64,000 bases of DNA from Atopobiaceae bacterium. Its GTDB lineage: Bacteria; Actinomycetota; Coriobacteriia; Coriobacteriales; Atopobiaceae. Of this stretch, positions 1 to 12,953 are shown in pieces. Within the stretch, counting starts at the first letter, position 1. Every line of letters begins with the position of its first letter. The notes under the pieces are model-generated. The model was not told the origin of the DNA and searched no databases. It saw only the letters and a list, made by a program, of their open reading frames with translations. The position numbers were made by a program, and so were the translations under genes. The stretch is taken from assembly GCA_022482785.1 (NCBI GenBank), contig JAKVON010000003.1, positions 62,001-126,000 on the forward strand. The letters run 5' to 3'.

Positions 1-120
1 GATGGAGACCTCTCTCGGAAGCGTTCCGAATCCGAGCCCCTTTCCCATGGCCACGAGGTCGCGGCCATCGGCATCCCTGCAGAGAACCACGTTGTTGTTG
101 AGCTTTCGTAGCGCGAGCAT
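1..120 (-). CDS. BglG/LicT-family transcriptional antiterminator, N-terminal CAT RNA-binding domain (truncated by window edge)
   Basis: Minus-strand translation from ATG at 120: MLALRKLNNNVVLCRDADGRDLVAMGKGLGFGTLPREVSI, matching the CAT-RBD pattern (LNNNVV...G.E...MGKG.GF); GGGAGG ribosome binding site upstream. Confidence 0.8.
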   Translation of the reverse strand, partial: MLALRKLNNNVVLCRDADGRDLVAMGKGLGFGTLPREVSI

Positions 121-238
121 GCCAATCGCCTCCCTTCGTCGTATCGCAGCCAATCCCAACGTGTGCTGTGGATCCAAGCAGCACTCGGCTAATAAAAAAC
201 TCCCCAAGCCAGACGAGGCGACACCTACGTGCCGCACC

Positions 239-270
239 GGTCATGCCTTGAAGGAGCCAAGTAACAGTCC
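239..270 (-). promoter_or_regulatory. RAT-like ribonucleic antiterminator element 2
   Basis: Minus strand GGACTGTTACTTGGCTCCTTCAAGGCATGACC resembles LicT/SacT RAT (GGATTGTTACTG...GGCAAAACC); upstream of the CAT-RBD gene and followed by a GCGGCAC-GTAG-GTGTCGC hairpin and a TTTTTT tract. Confidence 0.6.
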
Positions 271-305
271 GTCGAGAAGTTGGCTATGCGATTGAGAATG
301 CCGTT

Positions 306-331
306 GGTCATGCCCGCAGAGGTAACAGTCC
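306..331 (-). promoter_or_regulatory. RAT-like ribonucleic antiterminator element 1
   Basis: Minus strand GGACTGTTACCTCTGCGGGCATGACC shares the ends GGACTGTTAC...GGCATGACC with the element at 239-270. Confidence 0.55.
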
Positions 332-341
332 AACAACTAGA

Positions 342-370
342 AACATACTCCGATTGCGATGGAAGCGCAA
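342..370 (-). promoter_or_regulatory. Putative sigma70-type promoter of the antiterminator gene
   Basis: Minus strand TTGCGC-17 nt-TATGTT just upstream of RAT-like element 1. Confidence 0.35.
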
Positions 371-400
371 CCGAAATCTCGCGGCGGCGGCACATTGAGG

Positions 401-1084
401 TCATCCATCGGACCTGCCCCAGTCCTCGCCGGTTGCCCAGAGGCCTGCGCCCGACGCCTTGGCCTCGCTCTCGAGCCGCTCGAAGAGGTCCTTGTACCTG
501 CCCTCGAGCCAGAACGTCTTGGCATAGCCGTCGCGAAGGATGATGGCATCGAGCATCTTGGAGCGGACCTCTCCCTCGTCGCCGGGATCGCTCGGCTCCT
601 GGAGCCACACCCACCGGAGGATGCGGCCGTAGCGGTCGTGGTCGACCTCGCCGGCCTGGAGCCAGACGGTATCGCCCGCGTGCACGAGGCCCTCGGTGTG
701 CCTGGCTGCCTGCCTTCCCTGGTCGGAGTTCTGCGACGCGTCGTAGGCGACGCTCTCCGGGGTGTCGATCCCCAGCAGGCGCACGTGGGTCGTCGCCCCG
801 TTGAGCTCGACCCGGAGGGTGTCGCCGTCGGACACCCAGGTGACCGTCGCGGCGACGAGGCCGTCGGCGTCGGTGGTGGCGGCCGCCGCCGTCTCTGCGG
901 CGGGGACCTCCGCCTCGGGGGTGGCGGCCGGGGTGGCAGCCTCAAGAAGGTCGTCGAGGCCGGAGACGAGGTCGACCCCGGAGAGGGCGCTCGCGAGGAG
1001 AAGCCCGCCGATCACCAGGGCGGCCGTCACGCGGCTCCGCCTGCGCTCGTCGCCCGAACCCACGCGAATGATTCTCCTGGTCAT
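401..1084 (-). CDS. Thermonuclease (SNase-like) family protein with N-terminal membrane/signal segment
   Basis: VSDGDTLRVEL...VRLLGIDTPES...DHDRYGRILRWVWL is characteristic of staphylococcal nuclease-like proteins. Confidence 0.85.
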   Translation of the reverse strand: MTRRIIRVGSGDERRRSRVTAALVIGGLLLASALSGVDLVSGLDDLLEAATPAATPEAEVPAAETAAAATTDADGLVAATVTWVSDGDTLRVELNGATTHVRLLGIDTPESVAYDASQNSDQGRQAARHTEGLVHAGDTVWLQAGEVDHDRYGRILRWVWLQEPSDPGDEGEVRSKMLDAIILRDGYAKTFWLEGRYKDLFERLESEAKASGAGLWATGEDWGRSDG

Positions 1085-1280
1085 CCTCCCCTCCCCTCGA
1101 CATGAGTTTACCGTGTGCCGTCATGCACTGGCGTCACTTCCGTGCGCGTTCGGACAAGCCGCCTACCTGCCCTTATGGTGAATCTTCGCCGATGGGGGCC
1201 TTGCGCGGAACGTGCGCGAGTGCACGGCGTCGTTCCCCCTCGGCTGGAAAACCGCAGGGAGTTGCCGCATAATCGCAGGC

Positions 1281-2540
<1,260 letters not shown>

Positions 2541-2556
2541 GCCGCCGGCCTCTCCC

Positions 2557-4625
2557 CTATTTGCCGCCGGCCGCCCGCTTGGCCGCATACTCGGCCGCGA
2601 GCTTCTCCTGGACGTCGTGGGGCACCTGCTCGTAGCCGGTGAGCTCGATGGAGAACTCGCCCGTGCCGCGCGAGAGCGAGCGAAGGCGGGTGGCGTAGTC
2701 CGCCACCTCGGCGTAGGGCACGGTCGCCATGATCCTCGCCTCGCCCTTGTCGGTGGTGTCCATGCCCTCGACGCGGCCGCGCGAGGCCGAGATGTCGCCC
2801 ATGATGGAGCCCGAGTAGCTGTCGGGCACCGTGATCTCGAGATGGGCCATGGGCTCGAGCAGCACCGGCTCGGCCTGCTCGACCGCCTTCTGGAAGCCGA
2901 TGCGGGCGGCGCTCTTGAACGCCATCTCGTTGGAGTCGACGGGGTGGTAGGAGCCGTCGTACACGGCGCACCTGACGTCGATCATGGGATAGCCGGCGAG
3001 GACGCCCTCGCGCATGGTCTCGGCCACGCCCTTGTCAATCGCGGGGATGAACCCGCGGGGGATGCGCCCGCCCACGACCTCGTCCACGAACTCGTAGCCG
3101 CCGCCGGGGTTGGGCTCGATGCGCAGCCAGCAGTCGCCGTACTGCCCGGCGCCGCCCGTCTGCTTCTTGTGACGGCCCTGGGCGCTCGCGGTGCGGCGGA
3201 TGGTCTCACGATAGGGGATGCGCAGCGGCACCGTGTGGGCGGTGACGCCGGAGCGCTCCTCGAGGCGGTCGAGCAGCACCGAGACCTGCGCCTCGCCGAT
3301 GGCTGAGATAATCGTCTGGGCGGTGTCCTCGTCGCGGGTGACCTTCATGGTGGGGTCGGCGTCGCAGGCCTTCTCGAGGAAGGAGTAGAGCTTGTCCTCG
3401 GTGCCGCGCTTGTCGGGCTCGATGGCGCAGCGGTAGAGGGAGTTGGGGAAGCGGAAGGCCGCCGCCTCGACCTTGCCGGTCACGGAGAGCGTGTCGCCCG
3501 TGATGGCATCGAGCTTCGGCACCACGACGATGTCGCCGGCCGCGGCCTCCTTGACCTCGGATATCTCACGGCCGCACATGCGGTCGAGGTGCGCGAGCCG
3601 CTCGGGCTTGCGCGTGCGGGCGTTCACGAGCTCGAGGCCGGGCCTGACGCTGCCCGCGAGGACCTTCACGAACGAGAGGCGCCCCTGCTGGGGGTCGGGA
3701 AGGGTCTTGAACACGAAGACGACGGGACGGTCGTCGCCGGGGTCGATGTTGAGGGTCTCCCCATTCACCAGCGGGACCTCGTTGAACGTCCTTGGGGACG
3801 GGAAGAACGAGACGATCTCGTCGAGAAGCGACGTCACGCCCTCCTCCACCACGCAGGAGCCGGCGAACACGGGGACGAAGAGGCGCTGGGCGATGGCCTT
3901 GCCGAGCAGGCTCTCGAGCTCGTCCTGGGTGAGCTGGCCTCCGTCGAGGTACTTGAGCATGAGCTCGTCGTCGGCCTCGGCGACCATGTCGCACAGGGCG
4001 TCGCGCGCCCTGGCGGCCGCGTCGGCGTACTCGGCGGGGATCTCGCAGATGACGGGCTTGCCGTGCTCGTCGAGATGGCGCGCCTGCATGCGCACCACGT
4101 CGATGATGCCCTTGAACTGGTCGCCCACGCCCCATGGCAGGGTGACGGCACCCAGGCGCCTGCCGAAGCGCTCGCGCAGGGTCTCGAGGGTGGTGTCGTA
4201 GTCGGCCTCCGAGCGGTCGATGCGGTTCACGAACACGGCCCGCGCGAGGTCGAGGTCCTCGGCCGCATACCAGAGGCGCGTGGTGATGGACTGCGGCCCG
4301 GCGGATGCGTCGACCACGAACAGGGCCGTCTCGCACACCGACATGGCCGCGTAGGCGTCGCCCACGAAGTCCGGGTAGCAGGGGGCGTCGAGACGTTGAG
4401 CCGGCAGCCGTTCCACTCGATGGGCGCGATCGCGGTGGAGATGGAGAAGGAGCGCTTCTCCTCCTCGGTGTCGTAGTCGAGGGTGGGCTTGGTGCCCGCG
4501 TGCCCGCCCAGCCGGTTGGTCCGGCCGGAGAGATGGAGCATGGCCTCGGCGAGCATGGTCTTCCCCACGCCGCCCTGACCGACGAGGACTACGTTCTTGA
4601 CCTTCTGGGTTGCTCCCTCTGACAT
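2557..4625 (-). CDS. Elongation factor G-like translational GTPase, reading frame disrupted near 4390
   Basis: N-terminal frame (4227..4625) MSEGATQKVKNVVLVGQGGVGKTMLAEAML...NGCRLNV continues as DAPCYPDFVGDAYAAM... in the 2557..4674 frame; EF-G domains to the end. One base appears missing at GTC[n]TCGAC. Confidence 0.85.
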
Positions 4626-4923
4626 GCGAACCTCCTTGGCTCCTGCCTACAGTCACAAGGCAGACCATACCCAAGCGACGCGAGGCGGTTCCCTTCCCCG
4701 ACGGCGGCTAGGTGAACGGCGAGACGCATGCGGGTCACGGGACGTTCGGCCCGGCCACAGGAAAATGCAGGCTGTGGCACGGTTTTCCCGCATTCGCGGC
4801 CTTTTCCGGGGAAAAGAGCAGGCTGTGGTCCACAGGCTGCAAAATCCTGCACGTGACGCGGGGCACCCCCCCGCCATGGCGACGGAGGGTGCCTGGACAA
4901 CGCTGCGAACCGGGGTTGGGTCG

Positions 4924-7900
4924 TTATCTGTCGGCGCGGCGCCTCCACAGGCCCGCAACGCCAATTCCGAGCAGTATGGCGGCACAGGCGAGGGCAGCGA
5001 GGCCGCTCGGGAGGGGGTCGCCCGTCTGCGGGGTCTGCGAGACGGCCGTCCCGCCGCCCGACGCGGAAGCCGTCGCCGACGCGGCCGAGAACGCGTTGGT
5101 GAAGACGTTTCCGCCGACCACGCCGGTAGTCGCCTCTTTGCCGTCGATCAGGATCCGGGTGGCCAGGGCACCTTCGTCATCGGTGACGACGAACGCCACC
5201 GTGTGCACCGTCGGGTCGTTCGACCAGCCAGCAACGTCGGCCGGAGCGTCGGACGAGCCGTTCGCCGCGACCTCACGCACGGTGTAGGAGTAGGTTCCCA
5301 CCCTGTCGAAGGTGATGTGCCCGAAGGAGTCCTCGGCCCCGTTCACGACCAGGCCGGGCGCGGTGCCCGCGGGCGCGGAGACCGAGACCCACTTGGAGTC
5401 GCCGACGGAGCCGTCGGGCATGTAGGCCGCGGTCGCGGCGTCGGACGCCTTGAGCATGAACCAGAACGTCGCGTCCGCGGTGGTCTTGTCGCCCGAGACG
5501 ACCTTACGCACCGAGAGCCAGGGGTCGGCGACGGTGACGGATGCGGGGTCGTAGACGTTCGCGAACGTGGTGGCGAGGAAGTCGTTGTCCGTGCCAGAGA
5601 GGGCGACCGAGGAGGCCTCGCCCGAGAGCACCGTGGCCGTGAGGACGCCGTTGACATCGGTGACCTGAACGGTCATGGTGACCGCACCGCCCGTGTTGCT
5701 CCAGCCGGCGGGCAGGGGCGAATCCTCGGCAATGGCGTACTGGTAGAGGCCAGGCTTGGTGAAGGTGATGGCGCCAAACGCGGCGGTCTGGTCGGCCTGG
5801 GAGGAAGGCGTTGAGGTGGAGACCGTGGCCGTGCCTTCCGTGTCCGTGGCGCCGTCGGGCATGGGCATGGTGGCCGCGGTGAGGCCAGCTGCCGAGGTGC
5901 CGACCGCCTTGAGCGTGTACCCAAAGGTCGCGGGCCAGTCGGGCGTGCCGGTGGTGACCGAGACCGTCTTCTTGACCGAGGGATTCACGGAGACGGGATT
6001 GAAGGTGTTGGTGATGGAAGCTGGCGTGACGGTTGGCGTGAGCGTGCCGTCCGCATTGGCCTTGACCTCAACCGTTACCTCGGCAGACGCGGCGCTGGCA
6101 CTCCATCCCGCACCAAGCGTGCCCTCGGTCACGAGGTAGTGATAGGTGCCTGGCTCGGTATAGGTGATCGGGCCGTTCTCGAAGGTGACAGCCTTGTCGC
6201 CGGTCTCCCCGGCCACGATCGACAGTGAGCCCGTAGAGATGGTCTTCCCCGCCGCGTTGGTGGGATTCGCCGTGCCATCGGTGCCCGCGATCCTGAAGCT
6301 GAAGGTCGTGGCAGGCGTGACGGCGGGCGTGAGGCTGCAGGCCACCGTCTTGGTGAAGAAGCCGGTGGCGCTCGGATCGACCGTCGTGGGCGTGTAGGCG
6401 AACCCGTTTGTGAAGGTGTTGGTGTTCGCGCCACCGTCCGAGGCCTTCGCGTCGTCGATGGTGACGGTCGCCCCGAGCACGCCGTTGGTGTTCGTGACCT
6501 CGACCACCACCCTGTGACCCTTGCCGGAGTTTGTCGCATTGGCCCCGGTCGTGTCGAACGTCCAGCCGTCCGCGTTTGTGGGCGCGTCGGTGGAGGTGGC
6601 GGAGGCAACTTCCTTCACATAGTACGTATAGGTTCCGGGCTTGGTGAACTCGATCGAGCCGAACGTGGTGTTCCCATCGCTCACCACGGTGCCGGAGGTG
6701 CCACCCGTGGTGCCCTCGGCTGCCGTGGCAGAGACCCACTTCGAGCCATCGGAGGTCGACCCGGCAGGCATGAACTCCTTCGAGGCAGCGTCACCCGCGG
6801 TCATGAGGTAGTAGAAGGTCTTCGCGGCTGGCGTCTTGTCTCCGGTGACCCTCTTCTCCACGGCGAGGAACGGGGCCGTGACGGTGACCGAGGTGACGGA
6901 GTACCTGTTCGTGAATGTGGTTGCCGTGAACGTATTGGTCACTGCCGTGCCAGTGAACTCGTTCATGCCCACCGTCGCCTTGAGAGCGCCGCCGGTGTCG
7001 GTGACGACGACCGTCATGGTGGTGTAGCCAGCGGTCTTGCTCCAACCGCTGCCGAGGTAGGTTGCGTCCTCGTCGATGGTGTAGGTGTAGGTGCCGGCCT
7101 TGGTGAAGGTGAGGGTGTCGAAGGCGACCGGACCGGGCGTCGAGGTGGCGCCATCGAATTCGACGGTCTTCTCGGCGGTGGTGGGTGCCGAGGCCGTGAT
7201 GTCCGTGCCGTTGGCGTCCACCGCGCTGGCGAGCGTCGCCGTGAACCCGAACGTCTTGGGGAAGGTGGGGTTGGTGCCAGCGTCGACCGTGATGGTCTTA
7301 TTAACGGAGGGCCTGATGGAGACGGGCGAAGTTGAATAGGTGTTGGTGATGGCGGCGGAGGTGACGGAGTCGATCGAGAGGGTTCCGTCGCCGTTGTCCC
7401 TCACCTTGACGGTCGCCGTGGAGGTAAGCGAACTCGCCGTCCAGCCCGAGCCGGGCGTGGCCTCGGTGACGGTGTAGGTGTAGGTGCCCGCCTTCTTGAA
7501 GGCGATGCTCCCGAAGGAGACCGGTTGGCTGCCCGTGGCCGAGAAGGTCGCGGTGCCGGTCGCGTTCACAGGCAGCGGCGCGGTGCCCGCGGCGGTGCCA
7601 TTCGTGTAGACAGCACTGCCGGCCGCGGCGGAGAGCGTGAAGGAGAACGTCTTCTGCGCGAACGGAATGTCCGAATCCACGGTCTTGGTGAGGATCGTGG
7701 TCTTCGAGGTGTCGAGCGTGGCCGAGGTCGCATAGGTGTTGGTGATGGCGGCGGCGGTCGTGACGGCGGCGGTGAGGCCGCCCTTGCCGTCGTCGGTCAC
7801 CGTGACCGTGGCGGTCGCGGTCCTGGTGTTCGGATCGGCGGTCCAGCCGGTGCCGGGCGTAGCTTCGGTGATGGTGTAGGTGTAGGTGCCGGGCTTGGTG

Positions 7901-10900
7901 AAGGCGATGCTGCCGAAGGAGACGGGCTTCGCACCGGTCTCGGCCGTACCGTAGGAGACGGTGCCGGTCGTGTTCGCGGGCAGGGGCGCGATGCCCGCGG
8001 CGGTGCCATCCGTGTAGACGGCGCTGCCGGCTGCGGCCGAGAGCGTGAAGGAGAACGTGCTCGCCGGGATCGAGGTCGCGGACGACACGGTCTTGTTGAG
8101 GATCGCGTTCGCGCTCGTGTCGAGCGTCCCGGAGGCGGTGTAGGTGTTGGTGATGGTGGCGGGGGTCGTGACGGAGGCAGAGAGGGTTCCGTCGCCGTTG
8201 TCCTTCACCGTCACCGTGACGTCGGCATACTTCTCGGTGGGGGTGACGCCCCAGCCCGTGCCAGGATCCGTCTCGGTGACGCGGTAGGTGTAGGTGCCGG
8301 CCTTGTCGTAGTAGAAGTTGCCGAACCCGATGGTGAGGGTCTTGTTAGAAGCGGCGGCCTGGGCGTCCACGCTGACGGTCGACGTGGTGGATGCGGCCGC
8401 GCCGCTGCTGTTGACCACGGGATTGGGCGTGCCGTTGATGCCGGCGATGGTGAACTTGAACTGCGCCGCCGGGGACGAGGTGCTCGAGACGACATGCTTC
8501 TGCGCGATGGCGGTCGTCGCGGTGTCGAGCGTCACCGGCGTGCTCGCATAACTGTTGGAGACGGTGGCACCCCCGACCGAGGTGACGGAGAGCCTGCCCG
8601 TCTGGGCATCCGCAGCAACCTCTACGGTGACGGTCTTCGCGGTGTTGTCGCACGTCCAGCCGCCGCCGGTAGTGGTCGTCTCCTTGACGGCGTAGGTGTA
8701 GGTGCCCGCCTTGGTGAAGGCGATGCTCCCGAAGTCGACCGCCTTCGTGCCGGTCGCGTTCGCGGCATAGGTGACCGAGCCAGACCCGTTGTCCTTTGTC
8801 GTGCCCTTGGTGGGCAGCGGTGCGGTACCCGCGGGGGTGCCGTCGGTGTAGGTGGCGCTGCCGGCCTCTATCGAGAAGTCGAAGGTCTTCTCGGCACCCG
8901 AGGTGTTGGTGGTGACGCTCTTGGTGAGAAGGGCCTGGGTCGCGGTGTCGAGGACTGCGGGCTCATAGTCGTTCGTGATAGCGGCAGGGGTGACGGAATA
9001 GATACTCAACGCACCCGTGTCCTTGTCGAGGCTCACGACCACCGTGACCGTCGAGGGCGACCCCGTGGTGACCCAGGCGCCCGAGTTGGCGTTGTCCTCG
9101 GAGACCGTGTAGGTGTAGGTGCCGGGGTGCGTGAAGGAGATCGATCCAAAGTTGACGGCCTGGCTACTCGCAGCCGAGAAGGTCGCGGAGCGGGTGACCG
9201 TGGTTCCCATGGTGCCCGTGGGCAGCGGGGAGGTTCCCGAGCCGGTGCCGTCGGTGTAGGTGGCGGTACCAGGCGTGAGCGTGAAGTCGAACTCGGTGCT
9301 GCCGAAATTTGTTCCCGTGACCGTCTTGTTGAGGATCGGCTCTTCTGCCGTGTCGAGCGTGACGGGCGTGTAATCGAACTCGTTGGTGAACGTGGAGGTG
9401 TTCGCCCCGCCGTTGGCAGTCGTCGTTCCGTCGACGGTAACCTCGGCCGTAAGGACGCCGGCGTTGTCCTTAACGTCGATGCTAATGGTGTGCGTCGTCT
9501 TGTCGTAGGTCCATCCCGAGGACTTCGTGGCAGGAGCGATCTCCTCCGTCTTATAGACGTAAATGCCGACATCCTTGAACGTGATGGTCCCGAACGCCGT
9601 GGCATCCGTGCTCACGACAGCGCCATCCTTCGTGCCAGCGGGCGCGGTGACGGTGATGGTCTTGGAGCCGCCCGCCTGGCCGCCGGGCATGGGCATGGTG
9701 TCTGTGGTGAGCTGCGTGTTCGTAGTGCTTACCGGCGTGAGCTTGAAGGTGAAGCTCTCGTCCGTGAGGGTCGTGTTGCCCGTGACCGTCTTGCGCACGG
9801 AGAGCCAGGGCCCCGCCACCGAGACGGAACCCGTGGCGTAGCTGTTATTGAACGTGCTGGCCAGGGGCGCGTTGGTGGTTGCCGTGCCCGTGAACGTGCT
9901 CGTGCCTACCGCCGCCTGGAGGGAGCCGCCTACGTCGGTGACGACGACCGTCATGGTGGTGGAGCCGCTCGTGTTGCTCCAGCCGGCCGGTAGCGGGGTG
10001 GCCTCGTCGACGGCGTAATGGTACGTCCCGGGCTTGGCGAAGGTGATGGACCCAAGCTTGGCCGTCTTGGTGGTGTCGCCGCTATTGAACGTAGTCGTCC
10101 CAGGTGTGTCCCCGGGAACAGGCGCGCCATTGAGGGCCTTGATCGTGTAGTTGAAGTCGACGGGATATGCCGGGGCGCCGCTTTCCACGGTGATGTTCTT
10201 GCCAACCGTGGGATAGATCGTGACCGGGGAGACCACGTAGCTGTTGGCGATGGCGCCGGCAGTCGTGACCGCTGCGGAGAGCGTGCCCTTGCCGTTGTCG
10301 GCGACCGTGACGGTGACCGTCTTCACGTCGCTGGCGCTGCCGTAGGTCCAGCCGTCGTTCGTACCGGTGGTGGTCTCGTTCACCGTGTAGGTGTAGGTGC
10401 CGGGGTGCGTGTAGGTGATCTTGCCGAAGTCGACGGCCTGGGTGCCCGCCCCCGTAAAGCTCGCGGAACCTGCGGTGTTGTTCTCGGTCGTGCCCTTGGT
10501 GGGCAGCGGCGCGGTGCCCGTGGCGGTGCCGTCGGTGTAGACGGCGCTACCGGGCGTGAGCGTGAAGTCGAACTGCTTGCTCGCGAACGAGACGTCGGAC
10601 GTCACGGTCTTGTTGAGGATCGCCGTCGCGGAGGTGTCCAGCGTGGCCGGCGTCGCAGCATATGTGTTTGTGACGGAGCCCGTGATGGACACCGCGTTGT
10701 AGGACGAGTTGTTGGTGGAAGACTCCCCCGTGACCGTCTTCGAATCGCCGGCGGACGTGAGCGTGGCGACGGCCTTGAGGTACTTGTCGCTCGTGGTTCC
10801 TGTGACGTCTTCGTTGGTCACGACGACGGTGAGGGTCTTCTCGGCGTTGTCGCACGTCCACCCGTCGCCGGATTCCGTGGACTCCTTGACTTTGTAGACG

Positions 10901-12623
10901 TAGGTGCCGGGCTTGGTGAAGATGATCGCACCGAAGGAGGCCGTCTGATCGGCCTTGGTGGAGGGCGTCGACGTGGAGGTCGTGACCGTGCCGGTGACGT
11001 CACCAGGCATGGGCATGGTGGCCGTGGTGAGACCATCGGCGGTGGTGCTCACGGGCGTGAGCTCGTACGAGAAGGTCGCGGGCCACGCCGGAACGCCATT
11101 CGTCACGCTGACCGACTTCGTGACCTGGGGCTCGATGGCGACGGCGCGCTTCACCCACACGGCATAGAGCGTGTTCGTCGTGAGGTCGGCGCCAGGGTCA
11201 AGCATCTGGTAGCTGGAGAGGACATACGGCGTCGCCTCAGCGGCGGTGTCGAACGGACCCACCTTCGTGGACGACCATCCGGCGAAGTAGTAGCCGTTGC
11301 GCGTGAGTTTGGTGGCATCCCAGGCCGTGGCGTCATAGCTCAGGGCCTGCGCCGTGGCGATCGTGACCGTGTCGCCCACAGAGTAGTAGTTCTGGTAGTT
11401 GCCGTTGACGTCAGCGCCGTCTTTCTTCGTGGCGTCGGTCGCGTTGTTCATGGGCAACACGCCCGACCCGCCGTTCGCATCGAAGTAGAGCGGATAGGCC
11501 GTCTGGAAGGTGATGTCGTCGAGAAGGCTCTGTTGCGATCCAGTCGTAGCCGCATACTGGACGAACTGGAATCGCGTGATCAGCTGACCCTTCAGGACCT
11601 TGTACGTGCCCGTATAGGTCTCCCAGGAGCCCATTCCATTTGATGCGTCCTGCTTGTCTGGGTGGAACTGGTCGGTCGTCGCCGGCGTGCTGATGACGGT
11701 AGACGAGAAGCCGATCTGGTTGGTGTCCTTGCTTCCGTTCACAACCTCCGACATGGTGCCGCCGTTGTTGGCCGTGGTCGAATAGACTGGGACGCCGTTG
11801 ACGTGGTTGGCGCTACCCACGCGCGTGGCCGTCTGGGCAGCCAACTTGGTAGGATCGGACGTGGGGCCGATGAGACCTGGAGCTGCGCGACAACGCCTTT
11901 GCCCGCTCCCGAGTGGTTGAGGGACCACTTGTAGATGGTGCCTGGAATGGTAGCGACATCCTGGTAGATTGAAGTTGTCTCGTCGATGCAGGAGACCTCA
12001 GAGTAGAGGTTGCCGTCGCCTCCCGCATACGTTCCGGTTCCGGCGTCGGTATTGCTATGGTCTGCCTGTATCTCGGCGAAGTAGCCCGACGTATTGTCAG
12101 AGTTCCACGCCTGATGCTCATGGGAACTCCATGCGAAGCTCACGGAGTCGAAGGGCGTTACGTACGCACCGTGTTTGTAGTCATAGCCAGTGGAGCAGTT
12201 CATGTAGACGAACGGCCCGCTGTTTTTGGCGGACGCAAAGCTCGATTCGTACGTCGCCAGGGACGGATACTGGAAGTCGCCGTTCAGCAGCTTGTTGGGA
12301 TACCACTTCGAAGTGGTTCCGTCATAGACGAACGTGACACTCGTGCCGTTCACGGTGGTGATGTAGGCGTCGCCGGCCGAGTTCGCATCAGGGAGTGCGG
12401 GGCTCCAGGTCGAGCCGTTATAGGTGTACGTGGTAACCACTTTGGTGGTCGCATCGGTATGCACATACATATCCCCTGCCACAGGGGTGGTGGGAAGGGT
12501 CACGGTGGTGGCGGCCAGCGCCCGCTGCGGCATCAGCACTGCACCGAGCAGCACGACAGCAATCGTCAGCGCCAGGGTGATGGCACGAGCAACCTTGCCT
12601 GTCTTCGACGGAATCACACCCAT
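4924..12623 (-). CDS. Giant cell-wall-anchored surface protein: signal peptide, adhesin-like N-terminal region, InlB-type repeat, 14 FctA/Spy0128-type isopeptide pilin repeats, xPQTG sorting signal; frame disrupted near 11878
   Basis: Start MGVIPSKTGKVARAITLALTIAVVLLGAVLMPQRALA with GGAGG RBS; 14 GxYxYxxxE motifs spaced about 110-120 aa; C-terminus TPQTGDPLPSGLAALACAAILLGIGVAGLWRRRADR. N-terminal part lies in the 11739..12773 frame, the rest in the 4924..11928 frame. Confidence 0.85.
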
Positions 12624-12896
12624 GGAAACCTCCGGCCACCGGTCTCTCCGCAACACCGGGATGAAACTTTCTCTGCGTGCAATCCACCTGGAGATGGGCT
12701 GCATTTTATGAGCGTTTCTTCCCGCCATCCCAGAACCCTCGACTGGATCAGGTGCATCTTCCAGCCGAGACATAACTTCAGTTATTGCTCAGATTAGCGC
12801 CATATCCCCTGTGTGCAGGCGAGATTGCAGATGTTTTTCCTTAAGATTGCCTAAATTCAGGTACCTGCCAACATGGATTCGCAACCCACAAAAGAA

Positions 12897-12930
12897 GGGC
12901 CGGGCGACCCTTTCCACGATCGCTCGGCCC
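12897..12930 (-). terminator. Rho-independent terminator downstream of the second surface protein
   Basis: GGGCCGGGCGA / TCGCTCGGCCC stem with one mismatch, T-rich tail on the minus strand (TTCTTTTGT). Confidence 0.65.
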
Positions 12931-12953
12931 CGATGCTCGCCTTGCAGCTGAGG

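Noticed and set aside
5200-11600. Long plus-strand ORFs opposite the giant adhesin (for example 822 aa at 7525..9993)
   Set aside because: Val/Gly/Arg-rich shadow of the repetitive minus-strand coding sequence; no independent start or RBS support.
12624-12790. Adhesin 5' leader considered as a c-di-GMP (GEMM) riboswitch because of CACGCAGAGAAA
   Set aside because: The conserved GACGCAAAGCC segment and tetraloop-receptor layout are not visible.
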